Below the pieces are notes generated by a model. It saw nothing but the letters and a program-made list of their open reading frames with translations. It did not search any database and was not told where the DNA came from. Both the position numbers and the translations under genes were made by a program. 60,155 bases of DNA from DATMNI01 sp035570275 (lineage in GTDB: Bacteria; Acidobacteriota; Terriglobia; Bryobacterales; Bryobacteraceae): positions 1 to 60,155 of the forward strand of contig DATMNI010000167.1 in the NCBI GenBank assembly GCA_035570275.1, given 5' to 3'. Of the stretch, positions 15,511-24,624 are shown piece by piece. Position 1 is the first letter of the stretch. Every line of letters starts with the position of its first letter.

Positions 15511-16239
15511 GTGAAGCTGCTGTCCTGGAACATCCAGCAAGGCGGCGGCACGCGCTTGACCCGAATCGTTGAGTCGATCGCAGATCACGATCCCGACGTG
15601 ATTGCCCTCAGCGAATTCCGCGCGAATCCCGGCGTGCCGCTTTGCGATGCGTTGAAGTCGCGCGGCTGGCAGCACATCCAATCTACCAACCCGGCCGGGA
15701 GCGACAACGGATTGTGCGTCCTCTCGCGGACGCCGATGGTCCGCTCCCGCGCCTGTCCCGCGCCGCAGGAAAACCTGGTCCGGTGGCTGGATATCGACCT
15801 GCCGGATTATGGATTCGGCTTCGCCCTCTTGCATATCTTGTGTAGCGTTCCGAAGCTCAGGGACGGCGTGCCGGGTGAGGCGAAGACACGCTTCTGGCAA
15901 GCCGTCCTTGGGGCCGCCGCCGCCCGGCGCCATGAACCTTTCCTGTTCGTCGGGGATTTCAATACGGGCGCGCACCGTCTTGACGAGGCTGGCAAGACCT
16001 TCGTCTGCGCCGACCAATTCCTGAAGCTATCGGCTTCGGGCTGGACGGATGTGTGGCGGTACCATAATCCGGGCGTCACCGAACATACCTGGTTCTCGAG
16101 GCTGAAAAACGGGTTCCGCCTCGATCATGCTTTTGCAACACCGGTTCTGCTGCCGCGCATCGCGTCATGCCGTTACTCGCACGCGGAGCGGGAGACCCGG
16201 ATCTCTGATCACTCCGGGTTGATCCTGGAAGTGAAGTGA
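15511..16239 (+). CDS. endonuclease/exonuclease/phosphatase (EEP) family protein
   Basis: A 242-residue metal-dependent hydrolase. The EEP catalytic motifs occur in order: WNIQQGG (Asn), LSEFR (metal-binding Glu), GDFNTG (Asp/Asn), RLDHAF (Asp) and SDHSG (catalytic Asp-His) near the C terminus. No signal peptide is evident, so a cytoplasmic phosphodiesterase such as a DNA-repair exonuclease-III-like enzyme is likely; the substrate is unknown. GTG 15511 is preceded by AAGGAG. It is the last gene of the plus-strand run that begins with the lactonase, and may not share its function. Confidence 0.88.
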   Translation: MKLLSWNIQQGGGTRLTRIVESIADHDPDVIALSEFRANPGVPLCDALKSRGWQHIQSTNPAGSDNGLCVLSRTPMVRSRACPAPQENLVRWLDIDLPDYGFGFALLHILCSVPKLRDGVPGEAKTRFWQAVLGAAAARRHEPFLFVGDFNTGAHRLDEAGKTFVCADQFLKLSASGWTDVWRYHNPGVTEHTWFSRLKNGFRLDHAFATPVLLPRIASCRYSHAERETRISDHSGLILEVK

Positions 16240-16511
16240 TCGCGCGCGTGGTGACGTTTTGAATCCGAGCCGGCGCTGAGCGCACACAGCTACGCGACGG
16301 CGATATCAACGGAGTTGGACGGCAACCGCCGATTTCGGACCCGCGCGAGTATAGATCCGCCTTGTCATTACCTAACATACCTCGGCAACGCGAGACGTGT
16401 AAGCGGGAGCATTTTGTTCGTGCTTCCGACTTCGCCATCCACCTGAAAAGCGTCGATCGAGCCGGCTGGATCAATGGTTGCCGGAACGCACTCGCATGCG
16501 CTGGTTACGTA
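16240..16511. other. intergenic, no gene seen
   Basis: No convincing gene, repeat or terminator in about 270 bases between the EEP gene and the PIN-like gene. Confidence 0.5.
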
Positions 16512-16531
16512 TGTCATAATGTGTCATAATG
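16512..16531 (+). promoter_or_regulatory. two adjacent TGTCATAATG repeats at the PIN-like start
   Basis: TGTCATAATG occurs at 16512-16521 and again at 16522-16531; the second copy contains the start ATG (16529-16531). A perfect 10-base tandem at the start suits an autoregulatory site or a leaderless start. Confidence 0.45.
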
Positions 16532-17029
16532 ATTGTATTCGATGCTTCCACGCTGATCTTGCTGGCGAAGGCAGAACTGCTGGAGAGTTTTCTGATGCAA
16601 TCTACGTTGGCTGCCGTGGTTCCGCGTGAAGTTGCTCGAGAGGCCTGCGAAGAAAAATCGTCCTTCGACTCATTGTTGATTCGGCGGCTGATTGCCGAAA
16701 AGCAGATCGCCCTCGAATCCCTCAGGGAACGAACGCTGTTCAACAAGTTGCGTCTCGATCTCGGGCTTGGCCTGGGTGAAGCTGAAGCCATCGCGCTGGC
16801 GGTCGCGCGGAGTGCGCAGCTTGCGGCGACCGACGACAAACGTGCCATCGATGCGTGCAAGCTGGTGAGAATGCCGTTCACCTCGGCGGTAGCGATCCTC
16901 GTGCGTATGCACGAAAAGGGCGCCATCGACCAGCAGAGCGCGCTGTTGAAGCTCGGGATTCTGGAGCGGGCAGGCAGGTACAAGAAGAGCATCATCGGGG
17001 CGGCGCGGTTGCGCTTGGAGGAAGAGTGA
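16529..17029 (+). CDS. PIN-like (DUF3368-type) protein, toxin of a TA-like pair
   Basis: A 166-residue protein with PIN-like order. It has an N-terminal Asp (MIVFDASTLILLAKAELLE), the acidic motif LGLGLGEAEAIALA (about residues 84-97) and a late acidic cluster AATDDKRAID. These would coordinate metal in a PIN-type ribonuclease. The TGA stop overlaps the ATG of the next gene (TGATG), as in toxin-antitoxin pairs. In known DUF3368/UPF0175 pairs the UPF0175 gene is often first; here the PIN-like gene leads. Activity is inferred. Confidence 0.72.
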   Translation: MIVFDASTLILLAKAELLESFLMQSTLAAVVPREVAREACEEKSSFDSLLIRRLIAEKQIALESLRERTLFNKLRLDLGLGLGEAEAIALAVARSAQLAATDDKRAIDACKLVRMPFTSAVAILVRMHEKGAIDQQSALLKLGILERAGRYKKSIIGAARLRLEEE

Positions 17030-17325
17030 TGGGAAAAACCATGAGCATCCGGATGGACGACGAGAACCTCAAGTTCTTGAATGGGTTCGCGAAGGACGAA
17101 AAAGCGGATCTCTCGAAGGCCGTGCGCGATGTTGTATACCGGGGCCGGATCATGCTGGCTATCGAGCGTTACAAGAGTGGAGTGGCGTCGCTCGGAAAGG
17201 CCGCTGAGCTGGCTGGCGTACCTGCCGGCAAGATGATTGCCCTGCTCGCAGAGTACGGTGTGAAGAGCAATCTGCTAAAGGAGGATTACCTCGAAGGGCT
17301 GGCGAACCTCCACAAGCTGTGGTGA
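17029..17325 (+). CDS. UPF0175-type small DNA-binding protein (putative antitoxin)
   Basis: This encodes 98 residues. The N terminus (MSIRMDDENLKFLNGFAKD) resembles a ribbon-helix-helix strand and helix. The C-terminal half carries the UPF0175 helix-turn-helix signature (AIERYKSGVASLGKAAELAG, then VPAGKMIALLAEYGVKSN). UPF0175 proteins pair with PIN-like DUF3368 proteins. One-base overlap with the upstream gene indicates co-translation. Likely role: neutralises its partner and represses the operon (inference). Confidence 0.72.
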   Translation: MGKTMSIRMDDENLKFLNGFAKDEKADLSKAVRDVVYRGRIMLAIERYKSGVASLGKAAELAGVPAGKMIALLAEYGVKSNLLKEDYLEGLANLHKLW

Positions 17326-17346
17326 ACTTTGGTTCATACTGAAGGG

Positions 17347-18984
17347 ATGCTGACCGAATTACCGGCCTGGAAGGCCCTGGAGAATCACTGGCGCGCAATG
17401 CAAGGCACGCATCTTCGCTCGCTGTTCGCAGGCGACCCGGCGCGGGCCGCGGATTTCGTCGTCGACGCGGCCGGGATCTACTTCGATTTCTCGAAGAGCC
17501 GGACCACGCGCGACACGCTCCCCCTGCTCATCGACCTGGCCAACCAATGCGGTTTGGCCGAACACATCCAGGCGATGTTCCGGGGCGAGAAGATCAACCG
17601 CACGGAGGATCGCGCGGTGCTGCACGTGGCGTTGCGTGCGCCGCGCGGCGCTGGGATCGTGGTGGATGGCGAAAACGTGGTGCCGAAGGTCCACGAGGTG
17701 CTGGATCGTATGGCGCAGTTCGCCGGCCGCCTGCGCAGCGGCGAGTGGAAGGGCCACACCGGCAAGCCCATCCGCAACGTAGTGAACGTGGGCATCGGAG
17801 GCTCCGATCTCGGGCCGGTGATGGCTTACGAGGCGCTGCGGCACTATAGCCGGCGCGACGGCCTTCCCGACCAGGTTTTCCGGTTCGTCTCCAATGTGGA
17901 TGGCACCGATTTCGCCGAGGCCACGCGCGATCTCGATCCCGAAGAGACGCTCTTCGTAATCTCCTCCAAGACTTTCACCACCATCGAGACCATGACCAAC
18001 GCCGAAAGCGCACGCCGGTGGGCTCTGGCCCGCCTGGTCAGCGAGGCGGCCGTTGCCAAACACTTCGTGGCGGTCTCTACCAACGCGGAGGCGGTAAGCC
18101 GGTTCGGCATCGATACCGCCAACATGTTCGGATTCTGGGACTGGGTGGGCGGCCGGTATTCCATGGATTCCGCCATCGGGCTTTCCACCATGCTGGCCAT
18201 CGGGCCCGAGAACTTTCAGTCGATGCTGGCCGGCTTCCATGCCATGGACGAGCACTTCCGCATCGCCCCGTTCGCCAAAAACCTGCCGGTGGTCATGGGC
18301 TTGCTTGCGGTGTGGAACAACAACTTCCTGGGGGCGGACACCGTGGCCGTGTTGCCCTACGATCAGTACCTCAAGCGCTTTCCGGCCTACTTGCAGCAAC
18401 TCACGATGGAGAGCAATGGGAAGAGTGTCACGCTGGCGGGTGAGGCCCTGGCAGGCGGGACCCCGGCAGGCGGCTCGGCGGATTACCAAACCGGCCCGAT
18501 CTATTTCGGCGAGCCAGGAACCAACGGCCAACATTCGTTCTATCAGTTACTGCACCAGGGAACCCGCGTGGTGCCATGCGATTTCATCGGATTCGCGCAA
18601 AGCCTCAATCCGCTAGGCGAGCATCACGACTTGCTGATGGCCAACATGTTCGCCCAGGCCGAGGCCCTGGCCTTCGGCAAGTCGAAGGAAGAGGTCATAG
18701 CCGAGGGAACTCCGGACTGGCTGGCGCCGCACCGCGTTTTTCAGGGGAACCGGCCATCGAACTCGCTGCTCCTTGAGCGGCTCACGCCCCACGCGCTGGG
18801 CCGGTTGGTAGCGCTCTACGAGCACAGCGTCTTCACGCAAGGCGTGATCTGGAACATCAATTCCTTCGATCAGTGGGGCGTGGAATTGGGCAAGAAACTG
18901 GCTAACAGCATCGTGAAAGAGTTGCAGAACGACAAGACTCCCAAGCCGCTCCTGCAACGCTACCGGCAACTCAGAAAGGCATAA
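17347..18984 (+). CDS. pgi: glucose-6-phosphate isomerase
   Basis: A 545-residue cytoplasmic enzyme interconverting glucose-6-phosphate and fructose-6-phosphate. It is full length for the bacterial 549-residue class. Signatures include the phosphate-binding NVGIGGSDLGP, PGI signature 1 (DWVGGRYSMDSAIGL), the ESNGKSV loop, GTNGQHSFYQL with the catalytic histidine, and PGI signature 2 (FDQWGVELGK) near the end. ATG 17347 was preferred over the upstream in-frame TTG because GAAGGG sits just before it and the protein start matches the family. It lies 22 bases after the TA-like pair but is probably independent. Confidence 0.97.
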   Translation: MLTELPAWKALENHWRAMQGTHLRSLFAGDPARAADFVVDAAGIYFDFSKSRTTRDTLPLLIDLANQCGLAEHIQAMFRGEKINRTEDRAVLHVALRAPRGAGIVVDGENVVPKVHEVLDRMAQFAGRLRSGEWKGHTGKPIRNVVNVGIGGSDLGPVMAYEALRHYSRRDGLPDQVFRFVSNVDGTDFAEATRDLDPEETLFVISSKTFTTIETMTNAESARRWALARLVSEAAVAKHFVAVSTNAEAVSRFGIDTANMFGFWDWVGGRYSMDSAIGLSTMLAIGPENFQSMLAGFHAMDEHFRIAPFAKNLPVVMGLLAVWNNNFLGADTVAVLPYDQYLKRFPAYLQQLTMESNGKSVTLAGEALAGGTPAGGSADYQTGPIYFGEPGTNGQHSFYQLLHQGTRVVPCDFIGFAQSLNPLGEHHDLLMANMFAQAEALAFGKSKEEVIAEGTPDWLAPHRVFQGNRPSNSLLLERLTPHALGRLVALYEHSVFTQGVIWNINSFDQWGVELGKKLANSIVKELQNDKTPKPLLQRYRQLRKA

Positions 18985-18998
18985 CTCCGCCGAAATGC

Positions 18999-19217
18999 TT
19001 TGTGGGGCAGATTGCCAATCTGTTCGCGATGTGCGCTGGGCGCACAGGGGAAAGGGTGAAAGTCGCCCGTGGCGCTATATGGGGCAGCTTGGCCAGCGCT
19101 TGGCAAGCAGCGGCGGATTGGCAATCCGCCCGCCGGGAGTTGGAGCTTAGCCGACCTTCCACAAGCGACTTCGAGAGTGCGGCGGATTGTTAACCGCCTG
19201 CGCGATGCGCAGCGAGC
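18999..19217 (+). repeat. palindromic repeat family 1, composite cluster D
   Basis: Three broken copies in tandem. A half copy TGTGGGGCAGATTGCCAATC starts near 19001. A copy at about 19080-19135 has hairpin 1 expanded by an insertion and an intact hairpin 2 (GGCGGATT-GGC-AATCCGCC). A 3' half at about 19182-19217 ends in GCGCGATGCGCAGCGAGC. Between them is unrelated filler. Confidence 0.8.
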
Positions 19218-19418
19218 CGGACGACATTACGCGATCCCAGCATCCTGCGGCTCTTCCGCGAATTGCGGGGAACGTTCGAGGGCTACTGGACTGTTCCGCC
19301 CGGCGATGCGCTGGCAGTCAAGCGAGCCATGGAACTCGGGCTGCATCCGATCGGAGCCCCTCTGGAGAGCGTCGTCGAAGCGTTGCGATCTCCCAACGTC
19401 AGTGCAGCCGGCGGTTAG
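19218..19418 (+). pseudogene. C-terminal gene fragment of unknown family
   Basis: Immediately after the repeat, one frame reads about 66 residues to TAG at 19416-19418 with strong G/C third-position bias. It includes LRDPSILRLFRELRGTFEGY, then WTVPPGDALAVKRAMELG and HPIGAPLESVVEAL. No start codon exists, and the frame is closed by TAA inside the repeat. The ending loosely resembles the C terminus of DapA-family aldolases, but I cannot confirm it. It looks like a gene tail cut off by the repeat cluster. Confidence 0.45.
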
Positions 19419-19477
19419 CCGCGCAGGCGGGAGCTGGTAGCGCCGTGAGGCCCGCGCCCAGCGCGCCGATCCGGCGT

Positions 19478-19508
19478 AAAACCACACCGGCAGGAATGCC
19501 CGTGCCAC
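19478..19508 (-). repeat. palindromic repeat family 2, copy 1
   Basis: On the minus strand this reads GTGGCACGGGCATTCCTGCC then GGTGTGGTTT. The same element occurs at 53108-53135 and 53444-53470. It touches the stop codon of the decayed gene at 19510. Confidence 0.8.
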
Positions 19509-19509
19509 C

Positions 19510-20398
19510 TTACTTGAGGTGAACAGGCTGCGTGAATGCGCCGTTCCCCGCCGAATCCCACACCGCGAACCGCACCCATTTCTTTCCGGCCGCGTCGAAG
19601 GCACCCGGAATTTGTGGCTGCTGAACGGGGCCATGCCCTTCATATCGATGATTTGCCGATCCACCGTGTTTCCGTCGCTCCATACCAGCTCCGCAAATTC
19701 GGGAGGAAAGGTCCATTCGGCTTCCGCCGCATAGGTGCGTTTCGCGCCGGTACCTTCGATGTTCCAGTTACGGAAGAGAACCTCACCGCTCGAGACAAAG
19801 TAGTCTCCGGCACGCAACGTATCCACCACCGAAGTCCAGCCGCCGTTGAATTTCGGGACCCGGTTCCATCTTCACGTAGTTCACCACCAACTGCGGGAAG
19901 GTCTCGTCATCCGGGTACTTCATGTAGGTGTCGCCCTCGGCGATCATGTACTTCGGGCCGGCCCAATTATTCATGTCGTCCAGCAGGCCCAGGCAGCGCA
20001 CCTCGCAGAGCCGCTTCTCCGACTGGTCCGGCGCCTGGGCGGTAACCTCCATGGTCTGGGTGACGGCGCCGGGCTCGAGCACCACCGGGACAATCGCCGT
20101 CTGGTCCACTTGCAGTGCGAGTCCGCTCAATATCTTGGTCTGGAAACCGGCTAGTCCGATGGCGATTCGATACTCGCCGACCGGCAGCGACGGCGCATTG
20201 AAATCTCCCTGCTCATTCGTAACCACCTTCGGCACCAGGCCGGTGCTGATGTGCGTGATGGTTACCGAACAGTTCGGCAGAACACAGCCTGTCGAATCGG
20301 AAACGGATCCTCGAAGGTTTCCGGTGGCAACCTGGGCGCAGCAGATCGCGGTCAGCCAAAGCTGCGATGGAGACAATCGGGAGCAGACGTTGTTTCAT
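19510..20398 (-). pseudogene. secreted carboxypeptidase-regulatory-domain protein with three frameshifts
   Basis: ATG 20398 starts a signal peptide (MKQRLLPIVSIAAL) that continues only after a frame change as WLTAICCAQVATGNLRG. Next comes a carboxypeptidase-regulatory-like/TonB-plug-like domain (SVSDSTGCVLPNCSVTITH, NEQGDFNAPSLPVGEY, IAIGLAGFQTKILSG). A second frame change near 19855 leads into NGGWTSVVDTLRAGDYFVSS. A third near 19610 leads into PGAFDAAGKKWVRFAVWDSA and ends TQPVHLK at 19510. Each piece is coherent and collinear, so this is one gene broken in three places. Confidence 0.75.
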
Positions 20399-20409
20399 AT
20401 TCTTCCTGA

Positions 20410-20527
20410 AGACATTGGCAATCCGCCTGCCCCGTGCTTGACAGCACTTTCAGGCAAGGCGCGGACGCTCGCTGCCGCATCGCGCGAGCGGATTAACAAT
20501 CCGCTGCAGGTTAACAACCTGCCCCAC
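20410..20527 (-). repeat. palindromic repeat family 1, copies E (minus orientation)
   Basis: A half copy of hairpin 2 at 20413-20426 is followed by a diverged spacer. Then a near-complete minus-orientation copy (about 20465-20527) has tail CGCTGCCGCATCGCG, AGCGGATT-AAC-AATCCGCT and GCAGGTT-AAC-AACCTGC. It lies between the decayed gene and rluA. Confidence 0.8.
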
Positions 20528-20545
20528 ATAAGAAGATCTGACCGC

Positions 20546-21346
20546 TCACTGGCGCTCACGGGATGGTCGCGATAAGGCCTGAATCAGGCTCTGAAAATCG
20601 CCCGGCGGCGGGCAGTCAATCGAGACGCTCGCGCTGGAGCGCGGATGAACAAACTGCAGATGGGCGGCGTGGAGAGCCACGCGGGCGATTAACCGCTCCG
20701 AAGATTCCGACGGGTGATATTTCCTGTCGCCGATGACCGGGTGGCCGATCGCCGAAAACTGCGTGCGGATCTGATTCTGCAATCCCGTGACCAGCGCGAC
20801 CCGGACCAGCGTCGCACCCGTAAGAAGCCGCTCGACGGAATATCGAAGTTCGGCCCGCGCCGCTTCGGCGTCCCTTTCCGTGCACAGCTTTTGAAACATA
20901 CCCTGGCGTCGAAAATAATGAACAAGAGTCCCCTCATTGGCCTCGAGACGTCCGCGAAGTACCGCCAGATACTGCCTCACTGGGGTATGGCCGAGAAACT
21001 GTCGAACCAGTATCTCGCGATCCGGCCCGGTTTTCGCGAAGACCAGAATGCCGGAGGTGAAACGGTCGATGCGATGAACCACAAGGGCTCGCTGTCTCCG
21101 CACCGCCAGTCTGGCGGAAAGCAGAGACAGAGCGGACGGACTGTCGGAGCCTTTGATAGGCACGGACGGGAGGCCGGCCGGTTTGTCGAGGACCACCACG
21201 GCATCGTCCTCGTAAAGCACCGAAGGCTCCCGTGAGAAGCGGGGCTGTCGCCGGTCAGCATGGGCAGCATCCCGGCGATCCGGCTTGCCTTCGCGGCGGC
21301 GTGGAGGTTTCCTCATCTTGCAGCCTGGAAGTGAGATCAGCTTCAT
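20546..21346 (-). CDS. RluA-family RNA pseudouridine synthase
   Basis: A 266-residue enzyme converting uridine to pseudouridine in rRNA or tRNA. Core motifs: VLYEDDAVVVLDKPAGLPSV, the catalytic-Asp motif HRIDRFTSGILVFAKT, VALVTGLQNQIRTQFSAIGH, and GDRKYHP. The start is uncertain. ATG 21346 and ATG 21316 (MRKPPRRREGK) are both possible, and the longer frame runs through a tandem repeat that is unlikely to be translated. No S4 domain is seen at the N terminus; a basic stretch is there instead. Confidence 0.87.
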   Translation of the reverse strand: MKLISLPGCKMRKPPRRREGKPDRRDAAHADRRQPRFSREPSVLYEDDAVVVLDKPAGLPSVPIKGSDSPSALSLLSARLAVRRQRALVVHRIDRFTSGILVFAKTGPDREILVRQFLGHTPVRQYLAVLRGRLEANEGTLVHYFRRQGMFQKLCTERDAEAARAELRYSVERLLTGATLVRVALVTGLQNQIRTQFSAIGHPVIGDRKYHPSESSERLIARVALHAAHLQFVHPRSSASVSIDCPPPGDFQSLIQALSRPSRERQ

Positions 21347-21417
21347 TATCGAACCATCCCATTGATATCGCAATCCTGGTTCCCTCCGGTGCCGCAAACC
21401 CGGAACTTCTCCCGGAG

Positions 21418-21480
21418 AGGTTGTAGCGCCAGGTTGTTGCGCCGGTTGTAGCGCCAGGTTGTTGCGCCAGGTTGTTGGGC
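21418..21480. repeat. 12-13-base tandem repeat upstream of rluA
   Basis: Five head-to-tail units alternating GGTTGTAGCGCCA and GGTTGTTGCGCC in the region before the RluA-type gene. Confidence 0.75.
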
Positions 21481-21649
21481 AAGGACAAGCGCGCTCCACG
21501 GATAGCCGGCGCAGGTCCTTGAGCTTCCACTCCGCGGGCGTGCGGTTGATCTCTCATCGTCCACGAGATCCCATGAACTCCCGCCCTGCGATAGGGCACT
21601 GGGACTGCTAACCGCTTGTCCAGACGTTCGTCATATAGAATATCTTCAT

Positions 21650-21815
21650 ATGGACCTGCTGCAAGGCACACTGGAATGCCGGCGCTGCAGACGCTGGCAT
21701 TTTCGCCGCTCCACGGCTACGGCATCGCGAAAGCCATCGCCGGAAGAAAGTAACATGCCCGGGGGCCATTCGAAATGGGCGGATTTTGTGAATGCCGTCG
21801 CTAGAGTCATGAGTC
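21650..21815 (+). pseudogene. PadR-family regulator relic upstream of the ADOP permease
   Basis: ATG 21650 reads MDLLQGTL as in PadR regulators. After a frame change the sequence continues MPALQTLAFSPLHGYGIAKA to a stop at 21751-21753. About 25 bases further, in the original frame, SKWADFVNAVARVM matches the PadR C-terminal end. The middle (wing and helix 3) is missing. In acidobacteria ADOP genes are commonly preceded by a padR gene, so this is the expected neighbour in decayed form. Confidence 0.65.
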
Positions 21816-21882
21816 CGGGCTCCAGGAGCGGGCGTGTGATGGAAGGGCACGATTTGGGTCGGTCAGATAAACCGGGAGGCCT

Positions 21883-24516
21883 ATGTCACTGAGATGGAAA
21901 TACTTGATTCCTCATTTCCGGCGCGCTGAAGAGCGGGAGATGCAGGAGGAACTGAAGGCGCTGACCGAGATCGCGGGAAAGCAGGAACTCGGCAACGTCA
22001 CCCTGGCGGCCGAGAATGCGCGGATGGTTTGGGGTTGGACATGGCTGGAGGGTCTTCTGGCCGACATTCGGTACGCGATTCGCTCGTTGCGGCGACAGCC
22101 AAGCTTCACGATCGTGGCGGTTGGTTCCCTGGCGCTCGGAATCGGCGCCAACGCTGCAATCTTTAGCCTCATGGATAGTTTGCTCTGGCGCGACCTTCCC
22201 GTTCGCGATCCGGACAGGCTGGTGACATTCGTCAACAGCTCACGCTCGTATTTCGGATACAAACGTTTCGCGGAAAACGCCGGCAAGGTCATGGAGAGTA
22301 TCGTCGCGGTGTCCGGCGGCATGGCGCGCAGCCTGGACAATGGAGGAGGACCAGAGCGGGGACAGGTCCAACTGGTGAGCGGGAGCTTTTTCGGGGTCAT
22401 GGGCGTGAGTATGGAGATAGGGCGATCGATCACTCCCGAAGATGACCGCCGCAGCGACCCCGCGGCAGTGGCGGTGCTGAGCCACGCTTACTGGCAGAGG
22501 GCCTACGGAAGCGGGCCCGTGCTTGGCCGGACAATCCGCGTCGAAAAGGCGTCATTCACGATTATTGGCGTGGCGCCGGCGGAGTTTTTCGGCGTGAGTG
22601 TGGGTGAGGTTCCCGACGTATGGTTGCCGGTGACCGCCGTCTCCAGCCTGTTTCCGGGCCCGAGTTGGCTCGATGCCAAGAACACCAACTTCCTGACGAT
22701 CGTTGGACGGCTCGCACCCGGTATCAGCCTGCAACAGGCCGCCACCGCTCTAACGCCGGTTAGTATCCAAATCGATATGGAACGTAACGGGCCGCCAGCG
22801 AGTGAGAGCGACCGCAGAAAGCTGTTTGAGAGCAAGCTCGAACTGGAATTCGCGGGAAAGGGGATCTCCTTTCTACGCAACCGGTTCTCGAAGCCGCTGC
22901 GCGTGGTGTTCTGGATGGTAGCGATGGGGCTCTTGCTGGCATGCGTGAACGTCATGACTCTCGACTTCGCGCGTGCGGATGAGCGGAGGAAGGAACTGAC
23001 AGTGCGGCTGGCAATTGGCGCGGGTCGCTGGCGCATCGCGCGGCAACTGCTGACAGAGTCGATGGTGGTGGCGCTGGCAAGTGGCCTGATCGGCGTGGCG
23101 ATACGCAAGCCTCTGGCGGACGCGTTGGTTCGTCTGATCGTCGTTCCAGGGGATCAACCGGCGAGACTGACCCTGGGACCTGATTCAGGAATCCTCTTGT
23201 TCGTAGTTGCCGTATCGGTGACAGCAGCGCTGCTGTCGGGAGTCTTGCCGGCAATGCGAGCCACGCGCGGAGATGTATTGCCGGGGTTGCAACAGGGATC
23301 GCGGGCGGTAACCGCAGCTCCAGTTCGCAGGCTGCTGGGACGAACGGTTGCCGTGGCGCAGATGGCGCTGTCTCTTGTGCTGGTGGCGGGTGCGTGCCTG
23401 TTTGCCTATAGCCTGCGCCAGTTGCGGCAGTTCGATGCCGGAGTCAACCGTAATCGTTTGCTGGTGCTGGATGTGAATCCGGCGGACGCCGGCTACCAGG
23501 GTGGCAACGAGGGCGCGCAACTGATTTCGCTGAACGCGCGGCTTCAAGAGCGTCTGGCCGGCGTTCCAGGTGTGGAGGCGGTGAGCTTCTCGCAGAACGG
23601 TATCTATTCCGGGCGGAACTACTCGACGCACTTCGACGCCGATGGCCTTTCGAATTCAGACCCGCGCAATCACTATTCGATTTATGACCACGTGGGGCCG
23701 CATTTCTTCACCACGGTGGGCGCGCATTTGATTGCGGGGCGTGATTTCAACGAGCGAGACGATGCGGGCGCCCCAAACGTGGCGATTGTTACCCGGGAGT
23801 TTGCCCGCCGCGTCTTTGAGGGGCACGATGCCGTTGGCAGGAACCTCTATGTGGCCACCGGCAAAAACACGACTGTCACCTACCGGATCGTGGGAGTGGT
23901 TCAAGACATTCGGCGCGACGTTCGCCGGCCCGAGCCAATGTTCTATCTTAGCCAACTGCAAACCCAGTCACAGGCTTTCAGTACACGATTCCTTGTGCGG
24001 ACCCGCTTGGATCCAGCGACAGTGATCCCCGGGTTACGCTCCGTGGTACGAATGGAAAGCCCGGCTTTACATGTCGATCAGATCGATTCCGCGGGAGATC
24101 TGTTCGACCGGACATTGGCGACAGACCGGTTGATGGCGGTGCTGGCCTGGGGGTTCGGGGCGCTGGCGATCACGCTGGCGGCGGTGGGTATTTATGGGTT
24201 GCTCTCATATGACGTGACCCGGCGAACGGGGGAGATTGGTATTCGTATGGCGGTTGGGGCGCAGAAGGGTGACGTTATCGCATTGGTCATGAGGGAAGTC
24301 GTGCTGGTTTGTGGCGTGGGGCTCGCGGCCGGCTCGGCCGCGGCGCTGGCGGTGGCCAGGCTTGTGGAAGGTTTGGTCTTTCAGATGAAACCGGGAGATC
24401 CGTCGATAGAGGGCGCCGCGGCGGTAATACTGGTTGCCGTAGCGATAGCCGCAGCGTGGATTCCGGCGCGGCGGGCGGCGAGGATGGACCCCATGGCGGC
24501 TCTGCGGAATGAATAA
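21883..24516 (+). CDS. ADOP-type MacB/FtsX-like ABC transporter permease
   Basis: An 877-residue protein, twice the size of a single MacB permease. After a charged N-terminal segment (about 1-60) comes helix 1 (FTIVAVGSLALGIGANAAIF) and a large periplasmic domain (about 90-330). Then follow three helices (VFWMVAMGLLLACVNVMTL; ARQLLTESMVVALASGLIGV; GILLFVVAVSVTAALLSGVL), a linker helix, a second periplasmic domain (about 520-730) and a final FtsX unit (LAWGFGALAITLAAVGIYGL, TGEIGIRMAVGAQKGDV). ATG 21883 is preceded by GGGAGG. No ATPase gene is adjacent, so these are orphan permeases. Substrate unknown. Confidence 0.93.
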   Translation: MSLRWKYLIPHFRRAEEREMQEELKALTEIAGKQELGNVTLAAENARMVWGWTWLEGLLADIRYAIRSLRRQPSFTIVAVGSLALGIGANAAIFSLMDSLLWRDLPVRDPDRLVTFVNSSRSYFGYKRFAENAGKVMESIVAVSGGMARSLDNGGGPERGQVQLVSGSFFGVMGVSMEIGRSITPEDDRRSDPAAVAVLSHAYWQRAYGSGPVLGRTIRVEKASFTIIGVAPAEFFGVSVGEVPDVWLPVTAVSSLFPGPSWLDAKNTNFLTIVGRLAPGISLQQAATALTPVSIQIDMERNGPPASESDRRKLFESKLELEFAGKGISFLRNRFSKPLRVVFWMVAMGLLLACVNVMTLDFARADERRKELTVRLAIGAGRWRIARQLLTESMVVALASGLIGVAIRKPLADALVRLIVVPGDQPARLTLGPDSGILLFVVAVSVTAALLSGVLPAMRATRGDVLPGLQQGSRAVTAAPVRRLLGRTVAVAQMALSLVLVAGACLFAYSLRQLRQFDAGVNRNRLLVLDVNPADAGYQGGNEGAQLISLNARLQERLAGVPGVEAVSFSQNGIYSGRNYSTHFDADGLSNSDPRNHYSIYDHVGPHFFTTVGAHLIAGRDFNERDDAGAPNVAIVTREFARRVFEGHDAVGRNLYVATGKNTTVTYRIVGVVQDIRRDVRRPEPMFYLSQLQTQSQAFSTRFLVRTRLDPATVIPGLRSVVRMESPALHVDQIDSAGDLFDRTLATDRLMAVLAWGFGALAITLAAVGIYGLLSYDVTRRTGEIGIRMAVGAQKGDVIALVMREVVLVCGVGLAAGSAAALAVARLVEGLVFQMKPGDPSIEGAAAVILVAVAIAAAWIPARRAARMDPMAALRNE

Positions 24517-24624
24517 CCGCAGGGACGGCCCGCGCCAGCAGCCTCCCCCCTTGGGTCTGGGCATCGGCACGGCTCGCAAACGAAGCTGCGGAAGGGCAGC
24601 CTGCGGTGCGATGCTGGAGTACAC

